Part shown: positions 52,231-61,722 of the stretch, piece after piece
How the letters are laid out: each line of letters starts with the position of its first letter
Numbering within the stretch: position 1 is the stretch's first letter
Assembly (NCBI GenBank): GCA_041662605.1
Contig: JBAZSD010000012.1
Coordinates: 1-64,000 of the forward strand
Source of the DNA: Desulfomonilaceae bacterium
GTDB lineage: Bacteria; Desulfobacterota; Desulfomonilia; Desulfomonilales; Desulfomonilaceae
Direction: 5' to 3'
DNA length: 64,000 nt
The notes under the pieces: model-generated
Database searches by the model: none
What the model was told of the DNA's origin: nothing
What the model saw: the letters and a program-made list of their open reading frames with translations, nothing else
Position numbers and translations under genes: made by a program

Positions 52231-54708
52231 TCAAGGATTGTCAGGGCTTAAAACTTCTTCATCAAAATCCTTTTCCTCTTCATCAGACGCTTCTACCCGC
52301 GCAAGGTCCAGAACGTGTTCGCCAGGATCCATCCGCACCAATGTTCGACCCTGAGTGATTCTGCCAATAACCGATATCTCTTCCATTCTTAAACGAATTA
52401 TTTTTGCCCCGGAAGTAAGTATCAGAATGTGGTCTGAGTCATCTACAACCCTGACGGCGACGACATCCCCACTCTTTTCCGTAGTCCGTATCGTGATTAC
52501 TCCCTGTCCGCCTCTGTTGATCGGAGGATATTCGCTCAAGGAAGTTCTCTTGCCAAGGCCATTCTGAGTAATAGTTAACAATGTCCCGGAATCCCCCGAT
52601 ACGACTTCCATTGCTATCACCGCGTCATTTGAGCGCATTCTTATGCCGGTAACGCCTCTGGCTTGGCGACCCATTGGTCTGGTCTGACTTTCATGAAATC
52701 TGATTGCCTTTCCCTTGCGAGTTACCAGGAGAATGTGATTCTCACCGCTGGTGAGATTAACATCAATTAGTTGATCATCCTGATCAATAGTCAGAGCAAT
52801 GACACCTGTCGATCTTGGTCTTGAAAACTCGGCGATTGAGGTTTTCTTGATTTTGCCCTTAGCTGAAACCATGGTCACGAAGCCCTCCTGGCTCAGTTCG
52901 GGAATGGACAGAACCTTTTTGATGGTCTCTCCCTCGTCCAATTTCAAGAGATTCACAATAGCGCGGCCTCGGCTGTATGGTCCTTCTTCGGGTAACTGGA
53001 AAACTCTTAGCCAATGGACTCGCCCTCTATTCGAGAAACAAAGGAGCACATCATGAGATGAAGCGTACAGTATTTGATTTACAACATCCTCACTTGCAAT
53101 TTTACCGCCTATTCTCCCCTTGCCCCCTGGCTTCTGTGATTTATAAACATTTGCCAGGACTCGTTTAACATACCCTTTGCTCGAAAATGTCACTACCACA
53201 TCTTCTCTAGGAATCAAGTCTTCATCCAAAACATCGGAATCAAGATCTTCGAGTATCTCCGTTCGCCGGTCGTCCCCAAATTGATCTTTGACCTCACTAA
53301 GTTCGGATACGACAACCTCGAGTATTTTCTCCTCAGAGGCGAGCAGGGCTTCCAAATCCGATATTTTGGCCAGAATATCTCGAAGCTCCTGCAAAATCTT
53401 GTCGCGTTCCAGCCCCGTGAGCCGTTGGAGCCTCATATCGAGAATCGCTTGCGCCTGAATTTGGGTAAGCTCGAAATTTACTATGAGAGCGTCTCTGGCA
53501 GTCTGAGGATCCGGAGATTCTCTGATTGTCCTTATCACGGCGTCCAGGTTGTCGAGCGCTATTTTAAGTCATTCAAGTATGTGCGCTCGTTCTCTTGCCC
53601 TGGCCAACTCGAATCTGGTTCTCCTGATTACGACTTCGCGGCGAAAATCAACGAAACCACTTAAAATTTCTTTAAGGTTCATAGTGCGCGGACGACGGTT
53701 ATCCACGCAAAGAAGCTGTATTCCAAAATTGGTCTGTAGCTGTGTATGCTTGAATAGCTGGTTTAAAATCAATTCTGGGTTCTCATCCCTTTTTAATTCA
53801 AAGACAACTCTCATTCCATGGCGGTCCGATTCATCCCGAATGTCCCTAATACCCGGGATCTTCTTGTCCTTGACCAAATCTGCTACATTTTCGACCATTC
53901 GCGCCTTGTTCACTGTGTAGGGGATTTCAGTGACCGCTATTCTCTGATAGCCTTTACCGGCGTCTTCAATCTGAGTCCTGGCTCGCATCCTGACGGAGCC
54001 TCTTCCGGTGTGGTAGGCGTCAATTATTCCTTTATTGCCAATTATGAATCCATACGTGGGGAAATCAGGGCCAGGCAACAACCTCATCAATTCGCGAATA
54101 GAGGCTTCAGGATTCTGGATGAGATGAATTGTCGCGTCTATTGTTTCTCTCAAATTGTGAGGAGGTATATTGGTAGCCATCCCAACAGCTATACCCTGGG
54201 AGCCGTTGATCAACAAAGCGGGAAATCTGGCAGGGAGGACGACAGGCTCCTGTTGGGTGTTATCGTAATTGGGTATGAAATTGACCGTATCCTTGTCCAG
54301 ATCTTCAAGAATAGCCTGACACACTTTCGCCATTCTAACTTCAGTGTAACGCATGGCCGCCGGCGCATCCCCATCTACGCTACCAAAGTTACCTTGTCCA
54401 TCAATAAGCGGATACCGCATTGAAAAAGGCTGCGCCATTCTGACGATCGAATCATATACGGCAGTGTCACCATGTGGGTGATATTGGCCGATCACGTCAC
54501 CGACAGCCCGCGCCGCTTTTCTGTGCGGACGGTTCCATATATTTCCGGCCCTGTGCATGGCGTACAGGATCCTTCGGTGAACAGGTTTCAAACCATCGCG
54601 CAAATCAGGTAACGCGCGGCCCACGATCACGCTCATCGCGTAATCTAAATATGACTTTTGAATTTCTTCCTCAATACCAACTGTTACAATCTCGGCAGAT
54701 TTACCCAA
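52231..54708 (-). CDS. gyrA: DNA gyrase subunit A, interrupted by one in-frame TGA
   Basis: The reading frame of ~825 codons encodes GyrA: GRALPDLRDGLKPVHRRIL near residue 30, the quinolone-region YHPHGDTAVYDSIVRMAQ, the catalytic Tyr in AAMRYTE, coiled-coil ELARARERAHILE, and a C-terminal beta-pinwheel with a degenerate GyrA box (SQKPGGKG). An in-frame TGA at codon 380 splits the frame. Both halves are in the same frame with otherwise normal sequence (HILE-TGA-LKIALDNLD), where homologues have Gly or Ala. It is a single-base difference from GGA. The TTG start has AAAAGGAA six bases before; an earlier TTG at 54750 is possible. Sequencing error, recoding or a real nonsense mutation cannot be separated here. 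Confidence 0.93.
53569..53571 (-). other. In-frame TGA codon within gyrA (site of Gly/Ala in homologues)
   Basis: The codon reads TGA in the context GAA TGA CTT. E. coli GyrA has Ala and many others Gly at this coiled-coil position. Context UGA-C is reported as poorly terminating in E. coli. No obvious selenocysteine-type stem-loop was established downstream. A GTG eleven codons later could restart translation but lacks a ribosome-binding site. Confidence 0.9.
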
Positions 54709-54977
54709 TGCGGATTCCTTTTCAGTAAATATACAAGAATCGAAGACCAAGTTTCTGACCTGGTAATATTAACACAACGATAAATTATCGACAAAGATCG
54801 ACTCAAAATCTTCGTAAGTTATTCTCATATTTTCAGTCTAACGAATCAAATATTCCAATGCGAAAGTCGGCTTGTTTATGAGTCTGATTTTATATCGAGG
54901 CGCCTCTTAAACTATAACAATATATGGGTCATAACAACTTAATATTGCCGAATTTATAATTCTTATGTTGAATCTGA

Positions 54978-55007
54978 TTGACATAATCTTACAAAATATG
55001 AAATAAT
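54978..55007 (+). promoter_or_regulatory. Candidate sigma70 promoter of the small exported protein gene
   Basis: TTGACA (6/6) at 54978-54983, 18-base spacer, AATAAT (5/6) at 55002-55007, 32 bases before the start codon. The remainder of the 331-base gap between gyrA and this gene (54709-55039) is AT-rich and contains nothing else recognised; it must also hold the gyrA promoter. Confidence 0.55.
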
Positions 55008-55039
55008 TAAACGGTTTATTACATTTTGGAGGTTCTGGG

Positions 55040-55396
55040 ATGGATGGAATCTTGAAAATGGGCGTTTGCCTAACGCTTATAGTTGTTCTTTCATGCCCGG
55101 CCATTGTCTTGGCCAAAAATGCTGGTCAATCGACCATCGTAAACATGACTAACCAGGTTTACGATGGGGGAGCCAAAGCGCTCGATAAGACAGAGGGAAT
55201 TCTCAACCAATGTCTAAAATCGACTTTTAGCTTGTTCAACCCCTGCTTGGACGTTGTCAAGATGTGTACTGACGTGGCTTTGAAGCCTTTGAACTATCCG
55301 TTTGATTATGTTGAAGGAAAGCTTTACAAGCCAAAAGTCGTAAACAAGCGGGTAGAGATTCCGGCCCCTCAAAAACCGGTGATGCCCAAGCAGTAG
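55040..55396 (+). CDS. Small exported protein of unknown function
   Basis: The 118-residue product has a signal peptide (residues 7-25, ending VLA) and a mature part with three Cys (CLKSTF, CLDVVKMC) and a proline-rich tail (PAPQKPVMPKQ). No domain was recognised. TTTTGGAGG lies 7 bases before the ATG, and a good promoter precedes it. It is followed by the lytic-transglycosylase gene after 91 bases, so an envelope role is plausible. Confidence 0.72.
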   Translation: MDGILKMGVCLTLIVVLSCPAIVLAKNAGQSTIVNMTNQVYDGGAKALDKTEGILNQCLKSTFSLFNPCLDVVKMCTDVALKPLNYPFDYVEGKLYKPKVVNKRVEIPAPQKPVMPKQ

Positions 55397-55487
55397 AAAT
55401 TTCAGTCAAGAGGGGTTTGAGGGGATAGGCGCTTAACTATCGGATTGTTCGATAAGTCCGAGGTAAGCGCCAACACGGAGGGTGTTT

Positions 55488-56081
55488 ATGGCAAGAGTTG
55501 CCGTTCCCATAATCGGAACGCTTTTGTTGGTTCTATTCCCAATAGCGCTTAGGGCCGAAGTAAAAATTCAGGCCAACGGAATTGCAATTTGTTCCGTGAT
55601 CATCAATGAGATGACCGAGGGGAAAATTCCCCTGAAGCAGTCGAGAGATATAGCTACCGCTATTGCTGGAGCTGGAAATAGACACTTTGGAAAAGTTACT
55701 TGTGGAGACATGTGGCTTTACATGGCAATGGTTTACGTTGAAAGCGGATTTCGCAACAATATTATAAACCACCAAAATTGCAGAGGAATGTTTCAGATAC
55801 ATGCCCCGTCTTGGGCCTCAAAGTTCGGCGTCAAATATAGGGATCTGTTGAATCTGGAAACAAACGCAGATTGCGGTGTTCAGGTTCTTAAGTATTATCT
55901 CGGCCTTTACAGAGATTTAGGACAAGCTTTAAGCGCATACAACAGTGATCATCCAGCGGCAGCCAGAGGTTACGCTCGAATGGTGATGTCTGTCAGAAAC
56001 AAGATAAAAAAGAGATATGCGCAGCTTTACCATACTTATAAAGATGCCCCAATGCTGGTTGCGAGGACCCCGGACAGATAA
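55488..56081 (+). CDS. Exported lytic transglycosylase-like (SLT-domain) protein
   Basis: The ~197-residue protein has a signal peptide (residues 1-24, ending RA) and a C-terminal SLT domain: the catalytic Glu in MVYVESGFRNN, GMFQIHAPSW, NADCGVQVLKYYL and SAYNSD. It cleaves peptidoglycan glycosidic bonds in the periplasm. Length is minimal. The ATG at 55488 has GGAGG seven bases before; a GTG two codons earlier is the alternative. Extra Cys residues (CSV, CGD, NCR, DCG) could form disulfides. Confidence 0.82.
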   Translation: MARVAVPIIGTLLLVLFPIALRAEVKIQANGIAICSVIINEMTEGKIPLKQSRDIATAIAGAGNRHFGKVTCGDMWLYMAMVYVESGFRNNIINHQNCRGMFQIHAPSWASKFGVKYRDLLNLETNADCGVQVLKYYLGLYRDLGQALSAYNSDHPAAARGYARMVMSVRNKIKKRYAQLYHTYKDAPMLVARTPDR

Positions 56082-56153
56082 TTAATTCCTCGTTTTGTCC
56101 CTTCAGAATTAAAAAATTCCAAACGGAGAATGGGGTATCGGTCTGAGATGTAT

Positions 56154-56402
56154 TTACCTGGGAGGACCGTACAAGAACGGTGTGGCTATTGAGCTAAGAA
56201 AATCGAATGGATTTAGTGGCGAAGGATTATGATCCATAGGCACGTATGGGTCATGTCCCATTGGGTAACACGCGGACACTGGGCCATTCGGCGGAGCTAA
56301 GTATTGAGGCAGACAACTCACACACCCACCGAGCCATAACATACTAAACAATATCAAAGTGATTAATAAATATTTTATAAATTGCTTCATATTGTTACGC
56401 AT
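56154..56402 (-). CDS. Small predicted lipoprotein
   Basis: The 82-residue product has a signal sequence ending in LWLGGC, a lipobox with Cys27, then a short Pro/His-rich mature part (PPNGPVSACYP). No domain was recognised. It may be an outer-membrane-anchored lipoprotein. No clear ribosome-binding site; an internal Met at residue 5 is possible. It converges with the lytic transglycosylase gene. Confidence 0.62.
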   Translation of the reverse strand: MRNNMKQFIKYLLITLILFSMLWLGGCVSCLPQYLAPPNGPVSACYPMGHDPYVPMDHNPSPLNPFDFLSSIATPFLYGPPR

Positions 56403-56527
56403 TCAAAGAGTTAACTTATTTTAACCCTTAAAACTGTTTTGATCAAGCTAAAAATTTAGTTATATATAACTCCTTGAATTATAGGGTTTATTAATTCTCA
56501 GAAGAATAGGGCTAGCGCCATTAGTCA

Positions 56528-57571
56528 TTACTGATCCCTTGGCTTAAAAACACGAGATCCCTCGGGTAATATGACGAATTCCCCATTAGAATTAACTATT
56601 AGACACGAAATATTATTCATTTTATCAAGTAAAGAGCTTCCCTGCTTGGGGCCAAGAACAAATATTCCTGCGGACAGGCCTTCAGCCCGTACGCCATCAG
56701 GCGCCACCACGGAGACAGACTCCACTGCGGACGATGGGAACCCGGTTTTGGGGTCCAGAATATGGTGATACCGTATGCCGTCCTTTTCGAAGTATCTTTC
56801 ATAATCACCCGATGTAAAGACTGATCCTGATTCGATGTCGACTGTCGCTGCGATGGCTGACGGGTCTCTCGGATCCTGGATACCAATCTTCCATGGGACA
56901 CCAGGTCCTTTACCTCCAAAAGCCGTAATATCGCCTCCAGCATTTATTAGAGCTGATTTGATTCCCGTTGATTTTATGATTTGTTCGGCCTGATTCAGTG
57001 CGTAGCCCTTTGCTATTCCTCCGAGATCCAAGGCCATTCCTTGTTCAGGAAGATAAATTTCGGATCTTTCAGGAAATATTTGGACCTTTTTCCAGCCCAC
57101 TTTATTTAACGCCTGATTTATTTCTTCGGGGCTTGGTAGCCTGGGTCCTTCAGGGCCGCTAAAGTTCCAGAGTTTTGATATAACCCCGATAGTTGGATCA
57201 AAGGCCCCGTTGGTAAGTTGTGATATCTCCAGACTTCTTTGAATGAGGGCTATGAGTTCGGGATCCACCTTAACAGGCTCTAATCCTGATTTCTCGTTTA
57301 TCTCATTAAGTTGAGACTGTTTATGAAAAGATGTTAAATCCTCAATTCGCTTGATTTCGTCTAGGGCCGAATTTGCCACCTTTGAAAGCTGGTCGGAAGG
57401 GCCCACCACCGTGACCTCAACGAGGGTTCCCATGAGTATCCGGCCGATTTTCAAGGTCGAATTGGAATTCCCCATGGAGCAGGAGTTCAAACTCCATGAG
57501 GTCAAAAGCAAGAAAGCCACCGTCAGCAAGGGGGTTCTACGATTTAAATCTACAAAATTGGGGAAAGCCAT
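56528..57571 (-). CDS. apbE: FAD:protein FMN transferase ApbE
   Basis: The 347-residue protein has a lipobox-like N-terminus (SLNSC near residue 31) and the ApbE blocks: MGTLVEVTV near residue 47, FDPTIGVISKLWNF, DLGGIAKGYALNQA near residue 190, NAGGDITAFG, SGDYERYF, and RYHHILDPKTG. It attaches FMN to Thr of flavoproteins such as Rnf/Nqr subunits in the periplasm, consistent with an Rnf-bearing anaerobe. It overlaps the BASS-family gene by 22 bases. Confidence 0.92.
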   Translation of the reverse strand: MAFPNFVDLNRRTPLLTVAFLLLTSWSLNSCSMGNSNSTLKIGRILMGTLVEVTVVGPSDQLSKVANSALDEIKRIEDLTSFHKQSQLNEINEKSGLEPVKVDPELIALIQRSLEISQLTNGAFDPTIGVISKLWNFSGPEGPRLPSPEEINQALNKVGWKKVQIFPERSEIYLPEQGMALDLGGIAKGYALNQAEQIIKSTGIKSALINAGGDITAFGGKGPGVPWKIGIQDPRDPSAIAATVDIESGSVFTSGDYERYFEKDGIRYHHILDPKTGFPSSAVESVSVVAPDGVRAEGLSAGIFVLGPKQGSSLLDKMNNISCLIVNSNGEFVILPEGSRVFKPRDQ

Positions 57572-58470
57572 CTGAATCTCGAAACCAAAATCTTGATTGG
57601 AACTACCATGGAGAAAAATGGGAACATGTACATGGCTGCTAGCGTTGGCGCCAAGGGTCCGAAGAAATGTGATGAAAAAACGATAACCAGCACATTGTTC
57701 ATGATTGCAAAACTTACTCCGGCGCCTACACGATTGGAAGAACTCTCTTTAGGAACAAGCAAGAACCCGGTCAGATAATATATTGCGGAAAGTCCGTAAG
57801 CCACTCCAAGGCTCAACAGGAGAACGCTAGGGCTCTGAAAGAAAAAATAAGAGTATTTGGAGAACACCCCCAGGTTGATAATCGCAAATATAACGAGCGA
57901 AATAGGAAAATGAAACGGAAGTATTTTTTCCAAGGTCTCCATGAAAAACCGTCGAGCCACAATTACGGCCAACATGGGGACAAATATGATAGTGGCCAGT
58001 AATCTGATCATCAATTCCAAAGGGATATTGACTTCCTGACCAGCGAGCGCTTTAAGGAGAACCGGCAAAGTGAAAGGAGCCAGCAATGAGGTGATAATGA
58101 CCATTCTCAACACAGGCGCCAACTCAGTATCCAACAAGTTAGCTATAAAAGGGGCCACGACCCCTGTTGAAATTCCAGATAACAAGAGAACAGGGATGGC
58201 GAAATCCGGAACTACCAACAAAGCGACCCAATACAAAACAGCCGGCAGAATCGCCAACTTGAACAGTACAAGGATAAGCGTCGTCTTGAGGGATCTTGGG
58301 GATGTATCCAGCAGTGAGTCGAAGTTGATTCTCAAAAAACTGAGAAACATCAGTAACATCATGAAATACAATGGATAAGGCTGTAGCGGAGAACACAATT
58401 CCGGTTCAAATATGGCAATCGCAGCGGAAGCGAAAATTACAACCAGAAGAATGAAGTCATTCATCCTCAT
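57550..58470 (-). CDS. Bile-acid:sodium symporter-like (BASS/AEC) permease
   Basis: The 306-residue protein has about nine helices, including a MMLLMFLSFLRI segment and a central GVVAPFIANLLDTELA pore-like block. It resembles BASS-family solute transporters. Substrate could be a carboxylic or pantoate-like acid, but no reliable residue signature was seen. The start at 58470 is an ATG; a second one lies two codons in. It is in an operon with apbE, whose start overlaps its end. Confidence 0.72.
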   Translation of the reverse strand: MRMNDFILLVVIFASAAIAIFEPELCSPLQPYPLYFMMLLMFLSFLRINFDSLLDTSPRSLKTTLILVLFKLAILPAVLYWVALLVVPDFAIPVLLLSGISTGVVAPFIANLLDTELAPVLRMVIITSLLAPFTLPVLLKALAGQEVNIPLELMIRLLATIIFVPMLAVIVARRFFMETLEKILPFHFPISLVIFAIINLGVFSKYSYFFFQSPSVLLLSLGVAYGLSAIYYLTGFLLVPKESSSNRVGAGVSFAIMNNVLVIVFSSHFFGPLAPTLAAMYMFPFFSMVVPIKILVSRFRWLSPIL

Positions 58471-58558
58471 GGCGCTTTCACCGCGCCTATTTTTTCGATG
58501 AAATTTTTGACTGACTTGAATCCGTCGCGGCCGACCCCAAAAATGGGCTGACTTCTTT

Positions 58559-58969
58559 TCAAGATTTTGCCCATAGCATCAGTCCGGTCGCCTCGTCATA
58601 TTCTCTTCTCATTATGTGTCCGGGTATCTCGATTCCGCAGAGTTCGGAAGCGAAAATTATTGAGCCTGGTCCGAGATGGCCTCCAAAACACTGAAATTTT
58701 TGATCTGCAACCAGAATGTGGGCATGAGCGAATATCTCGCCATCCTTTTCTGATATGTTACCGATGCAGGAAACAATTTCTAAGTCTTCATTGAATTCCT
58801 TAAAACTATACTTTTGTTCACCCGGATTGTAGAAACCTATAACAGCCTTCGTTAAGGCTCCAATCAGATTGAAAGATCCACTGCGAATTGATCTGGATCG
58901 AAACTCATCGGTGATGGTGTCCAGCAAATCTAGACCCTTAGGGAGACGCGCCAAAAACTGTAATCCCAT
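58559..58969 (-). CDS. PPC (DUF296) domain protein
   Basis: The 136-residue product is a single PPC domain: GSFNLIGALTKAVIGFY near residue 35, and the IFAHAHILVADQKFQCFGGHL block with paired His near residue 90, typical of prokaryotic PPC proteins. They are often trimers whose His cluster binds metal, with unknown function. The ATG at 58969 has AAGGAGAAAA just upstream and is preferred to a 58-codon extension into the divergent promoter. Confidence 0.82.
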   Translation of the reverse strand: MGLQFLARLPKGLDLLDTITDEFRSRSIRSGSFNLIGALTKAVIGFYNPGEQKYSFKEFNEDLEIVSCIGNISEKDGEIFAHAHILVADQKFQCFGGHLGPGSIIFASELCGIEIPGHIMRREYDEATGLMLWAKS

Positions 58970-59070
58970 ATTTGTTTTCTCCTTGAGTAATTTTTCCGCA
59001 AGAGATAGATGTGAACCACGGCCAAGTGTATAGTGTCCTTGTCTCAAACTCTTAACGCAAGAGGAACGAT

Positions 59071-59367
59071 ATGAAAAGAGGTTTTTGTCACCATTGCGGA
59101 GAGCCGCTAGAGTTTGCCGAGAAGGTATTTCGCAACGACACATGTGTTGTTTGTGGTTCGGATATCTTTTGTTGTTTAAATTGTTCGGAATATGATCAAA
59201 CAGCCTCTAACCAGTGCAAGGAACCTCAGTCGGAAAAAGTTTCGGTAAAGGACCGGCGGAATTTTTGTGAGTATTTCAATCTATCAGAAAGAAAAAGTTC
59301 AGCAAACGCGAGGGAAAAAGCTGCGGACGCTAGACGCAAACTGGAAGCTCTATTCAAAAAAGATTGA
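59071..59367 (+). CDS. Small Cys-rich (zinc-ribbon-like) protein
   Basis: The 98-residue product has clustered Cys pairs: CHHCGEPL, CVVCGS, CCLNCSEYD, then NQCKEPQ and NFCEYF. This pattern is often seen in small deltaproteobacterial proteins of unknown function. It ends with a Lys/Ala-rich helix. It may bind zinc and act as a nucleic-acid or protein adaptor. It is convergent with rsfS, with 14 bases of coding overlap at the 3' ends. Confidence 0.75.
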   Translation: MKRGFCHHCGEPLEFAEKVFRNDTCVVCGSDIFCCLNCSEYDQTASNQCKEPQSEKVSVKDRRNFCEYFNLSERKSSANAREKAADARRKLEALFKKD

Positions 59368-59791
59368 GGTCATCTTCATCCTCGATGTCTTTAGATGCCG
59401 CAATCTCCTTAATTATATCAGGCGCGAAAATTTCACGGGGGGCGTCCGACCAGAGTCCTTCCAAATCGTAGAATTCTCTCGAGGCAATCTGGAAAACATG
59501 AACTATAACTTCACCATAATCCAGCAACACCCAATTTCCTTGAGATAAACCTTCGGTTGAATATGCGCGTGTGCCTGTGGCTGACGCGGCTTCAAGAATT
59601 CCCTCCGCTATTGATTTTACGTGTCTAGCGGATCTTCCGGAGACAATAAGAAAATAATCCGTAATCGGGGTTAGTCGGCTCAGTCTCATCAGCACTGGAT
59701 TTATCGCTTTTTTTGAAAGAGCGGTTCTTAGAAGGTTTTCCGCTTTTACTTTGGAATCGTGGATTGTGAGTCGCTTGGCTGATTTATTCAT
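59354..59791 (-). CDS. rsfS: Ribosomal silencing factor RsfS (Iojap)
   Basis: The 145-residue protein shows ITDYFLIVSGRSARHVKSIAEGI near residues 43-65, QGNWVLLDYGEVIVHVF near residue 85, and the FYDLEGLWSDAP block near residue 107. It binds ribosomal protein L14 and blocks subunit joining in starvation. It lies 20 bases after nadD, a common pairing. The acidic tail (DIEDEDD) is longer than usual. Confidence 0.93.
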   Translation of the reverse strand: MNKSAKRLTIHDSKVKAENLLRTALSKKAINPVLMRLSRLTPITDYFLIVSGRSARHVKSIAEGILEAASATGTRAYSTEGLSQGNWVLLDYGEVIVHVFQIASREFYDLEGLWSDAPREIFAPDIIKEIAASKDIEDEDDLNLF

Positions 59792-59811
59792 ATGTCCATT
59801 TCTCTTATCTT

Positions 59812-60444
59812 TTAGGAGTATAAGTTATGTAATTTAATATATTCTAAAACTGCTTCAGGAGTGAGGTATTTTGCGCTCGACGAACGCTTGAGCAATTTTC
59901 TTAATTCCGTAGAAGAAACATTTAAGCCTCTGATATCAGAACGCAATATTGATGTTCCACTTGTGTGAACAAACTTATCATCATGACAAGAAAACTCTCG
60001 CTTCAATGCTTCGGGGAGATTTTCCCAGGCTTTGCGAAAGGTCATTCCTGGTCGATTGACTATGATAAAGTTGGCCAGAGTAAAGAGTCTTTCGTAATCT
60101 TTCCATGTTCGTATCTCACTCAGGGAGTCGGATCCCATTATGAAATAGACAAGATGATCCGTTTGGGATTTAAAATAATTTAACGTGTTAACAGTGTAAG
60201 ATGGGATGGGAAACCTCAATTCCATGTCTGACACTTCGAAGATCGGGTTGTCGGAGCAAGCAAGACTTGTCATGTTAAATCTATGTTGCGCCGGATATAT
60301 TTCTGTCCGATTCTTGTGAGGCGGTTGGTGACAGGGTACAAAAATGACCTTCTCGAGATTGAACCTTTCTGAAGCTTCTTGAGCGAGCCTCAGGTGTCCA
60401 ATATGTGGGGGGTTGAATGTTCCGCCAAGTATTCCAGTTTTCAA
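59812..60444 (-). CDS. nadD: Nicotinate-nucleotide adenylyltransferase NadD
   Basis: The 210-residue enzyme has GGTFNPPHIGH near residue 7, the VPCHQPPHK segment near residue 36, MGSDSL near residue 103, and SSTELRKLL near residue 176. It adenylates nicotinate mononucleotide in NAD synthesis. TTG start without a strong ribosome-binding site. It heads a nadD-rsfS operon and is divergent from rseP. Confidence 0.95.
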   Translation of the reverse strand: MKTGILGGTFNPPHIGHLRLAQEASERFNLEKVIFVPCHQPPHKNRTEIYPAQHRFNMTSLACSDNPIFEVSDMELRFPIPSYTVNTLNYFKSQTDHLVYFIMGSDSLSEIRTWKDYERLFTLANFIIVNRPGMTFRKAWENLPEALKREFSCHDDKFVHTSGTSILRSDIRGLNVSSTELRKLLKRSSSAKYLTPEAVLEYIKLHNLYS

Positions 60445-60575
60445 TACGATCTCTTATAATGAAGAAATGACTTGTTTTATAGGAACGAGATTTTATATTT
60501 AAACATGTTAATTGAAAAGAGGAATCCTGCCGGATCCTTAAAGATTCGAGGGTTCTTCCCCGGGAGGACCAAAGT

Positions 60576-61649
60576 TTGGAATATATTCTTGGTTTTATCG
60601 TCCTATTAGGCGTCTTAATTTTTGTTCATGAATTTGGGCACTTCATTGTGGCAAAAGCCCTAGGGGTCAAGGTCCTTAAATTTTCACTCGGATTTTCACC
60701 TGTAATGATTAAAAGAAAATGGGGTGAGACCGAGTATATGCTCAGTTGGATACCTCTGGGCGGATATGTGAAACTCTTCGGTGAAGAACCCGATTCTGAG
60801 GAGGAGATCCCTCCTGAAGAACAACACAGGACATTTACAGGTAAACCCGTTTGGGCAAGAATGGCGATTGTGGCCGCGGGGCCGGTCTTCAATTTTATCT
60901 TTGCTGTGATTCTCCTGTGTTCCGGTTTTGTAGCGGGTTTTCCTGTGCTAGCCCCGGAAGTCGGCAAGGCTCTTCCTGGCAGTCCTGCTATTGAAGCAGG
61001 TTTTCAACCCGGGGATTTGATCAAAGCCATAGACGGCAGGGCCGTTTGGCGATGGGATGACGTAAGGAATACGATAGAAGACGCTGCCGGCAAGCGCCTC
61101 GTCTTTACGGTTGACCGAGATGGTAGCGTTAAGGAGATTTCCGTCACTCCCACATTAACTGATCAAAAAGATGTCTTTGGCGAACTTAAGGGAAGGATAG
61201 GCATTGCTCCATCCGGAAAAAAGATTGAACTGAGCTTTGTGGCCTCGATTGGTGAAGGTGTCCGCTTTTCAGGATATTTGACAAAACTTGTGGTCATGAC
61301 TGTCGTTAAGCTGGTTCGTGGGGAAATAGGCGTCAAGGCATTGAGTGGTCCTATAACAATTGCCCAGGCTTCCGGCGAAAGCCTGAAAGCCGGAGTTTTC
61401 AGCTTCATATTTCTCATGAGCTACATTAGCATTAACCTGGCGATTATCAATTTGCTTCCTATACCAGTCTTGGATGGCGGGCATCTTTTGTTTTTCCTCA
61501 TCGAGGCGGTAATAAGAAAGCCGGTCACCGGGAAAATCAGGGAAGTCGCTGTTCAGTTAGGTCTTTTGATCATAGTGTTCCTGATTGGTTTAGTCTTTTT
61601 CAATGACATATACAGGATCGTCACAAAAGGTTGGGCACTGTCTCCTTAG
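60576..61649 (+). CDS. rseP: Site-2 intramembrane protease RseP
   Basis: The 357-residue protease carries the HEFGH zinc motif at residues 18-22 in the first helix, one PDZ domain (GSPAIEAGFQPGDLIKAIDG near residue 130), and the third ligand motif NLLPIPVLDGGH near residue 292. It cleaves anti-sigma factors and small membrane proteins. Start is TTG with GGAGG eight bases before. Followed by tsaB after 73 bases. Confidence 0.94.
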   Translation: MEYILGFIVLLGVLIFVHEFGHFIVAKALGVKVLKFSLGFSPVMIKRKWGETEYMLSWIPLGGYVKLFGEEPDSEEEIPPEEQHRTFTGKPVWARMAIVAAGPVFNFIFAVILLCSGFVAGFPVLAPEVGKALPGSPAIEAGFQPGDLIKAIDGRAVWRWDDVRNTIEDAAGKRLVFTVDRDGSVKEISVTPTLTDQKDVFGELKGRIGIAPSGKKIELSFVASIGEGVRFSGYLTKLVVMTVVKLVRGEIGVKALSGPITIAQASGESLKAGVFSFIFLMSYISINLAIINLLPIPVLDGGHLLFFLIEAVIRKPVTGKIREVAVQLGLLIIVFLIGLVFFNDIYRIVTKGWALSP

Positions 61650-61722
61650 GTCTCGGACCAGCTAATCTTGGCTTCGTAAACCTTGGTTGGTCTTTGAAAA
61701 TTTGTCTGTCGAGGGATTTCAA

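Noticed and set aside
52231..54708. Frameshift or intein in gyrA
   Set aside because: Both halves share the same frame and no extra sequence is inserted; only one codon is abnormal.
58970..59143. The 58-codon N-terminal extension of the PPC protein
   Set aside because: It runs into the divergent gene, is unlike PPC proteins, and the strong ribosome-binding site lies before 58969.
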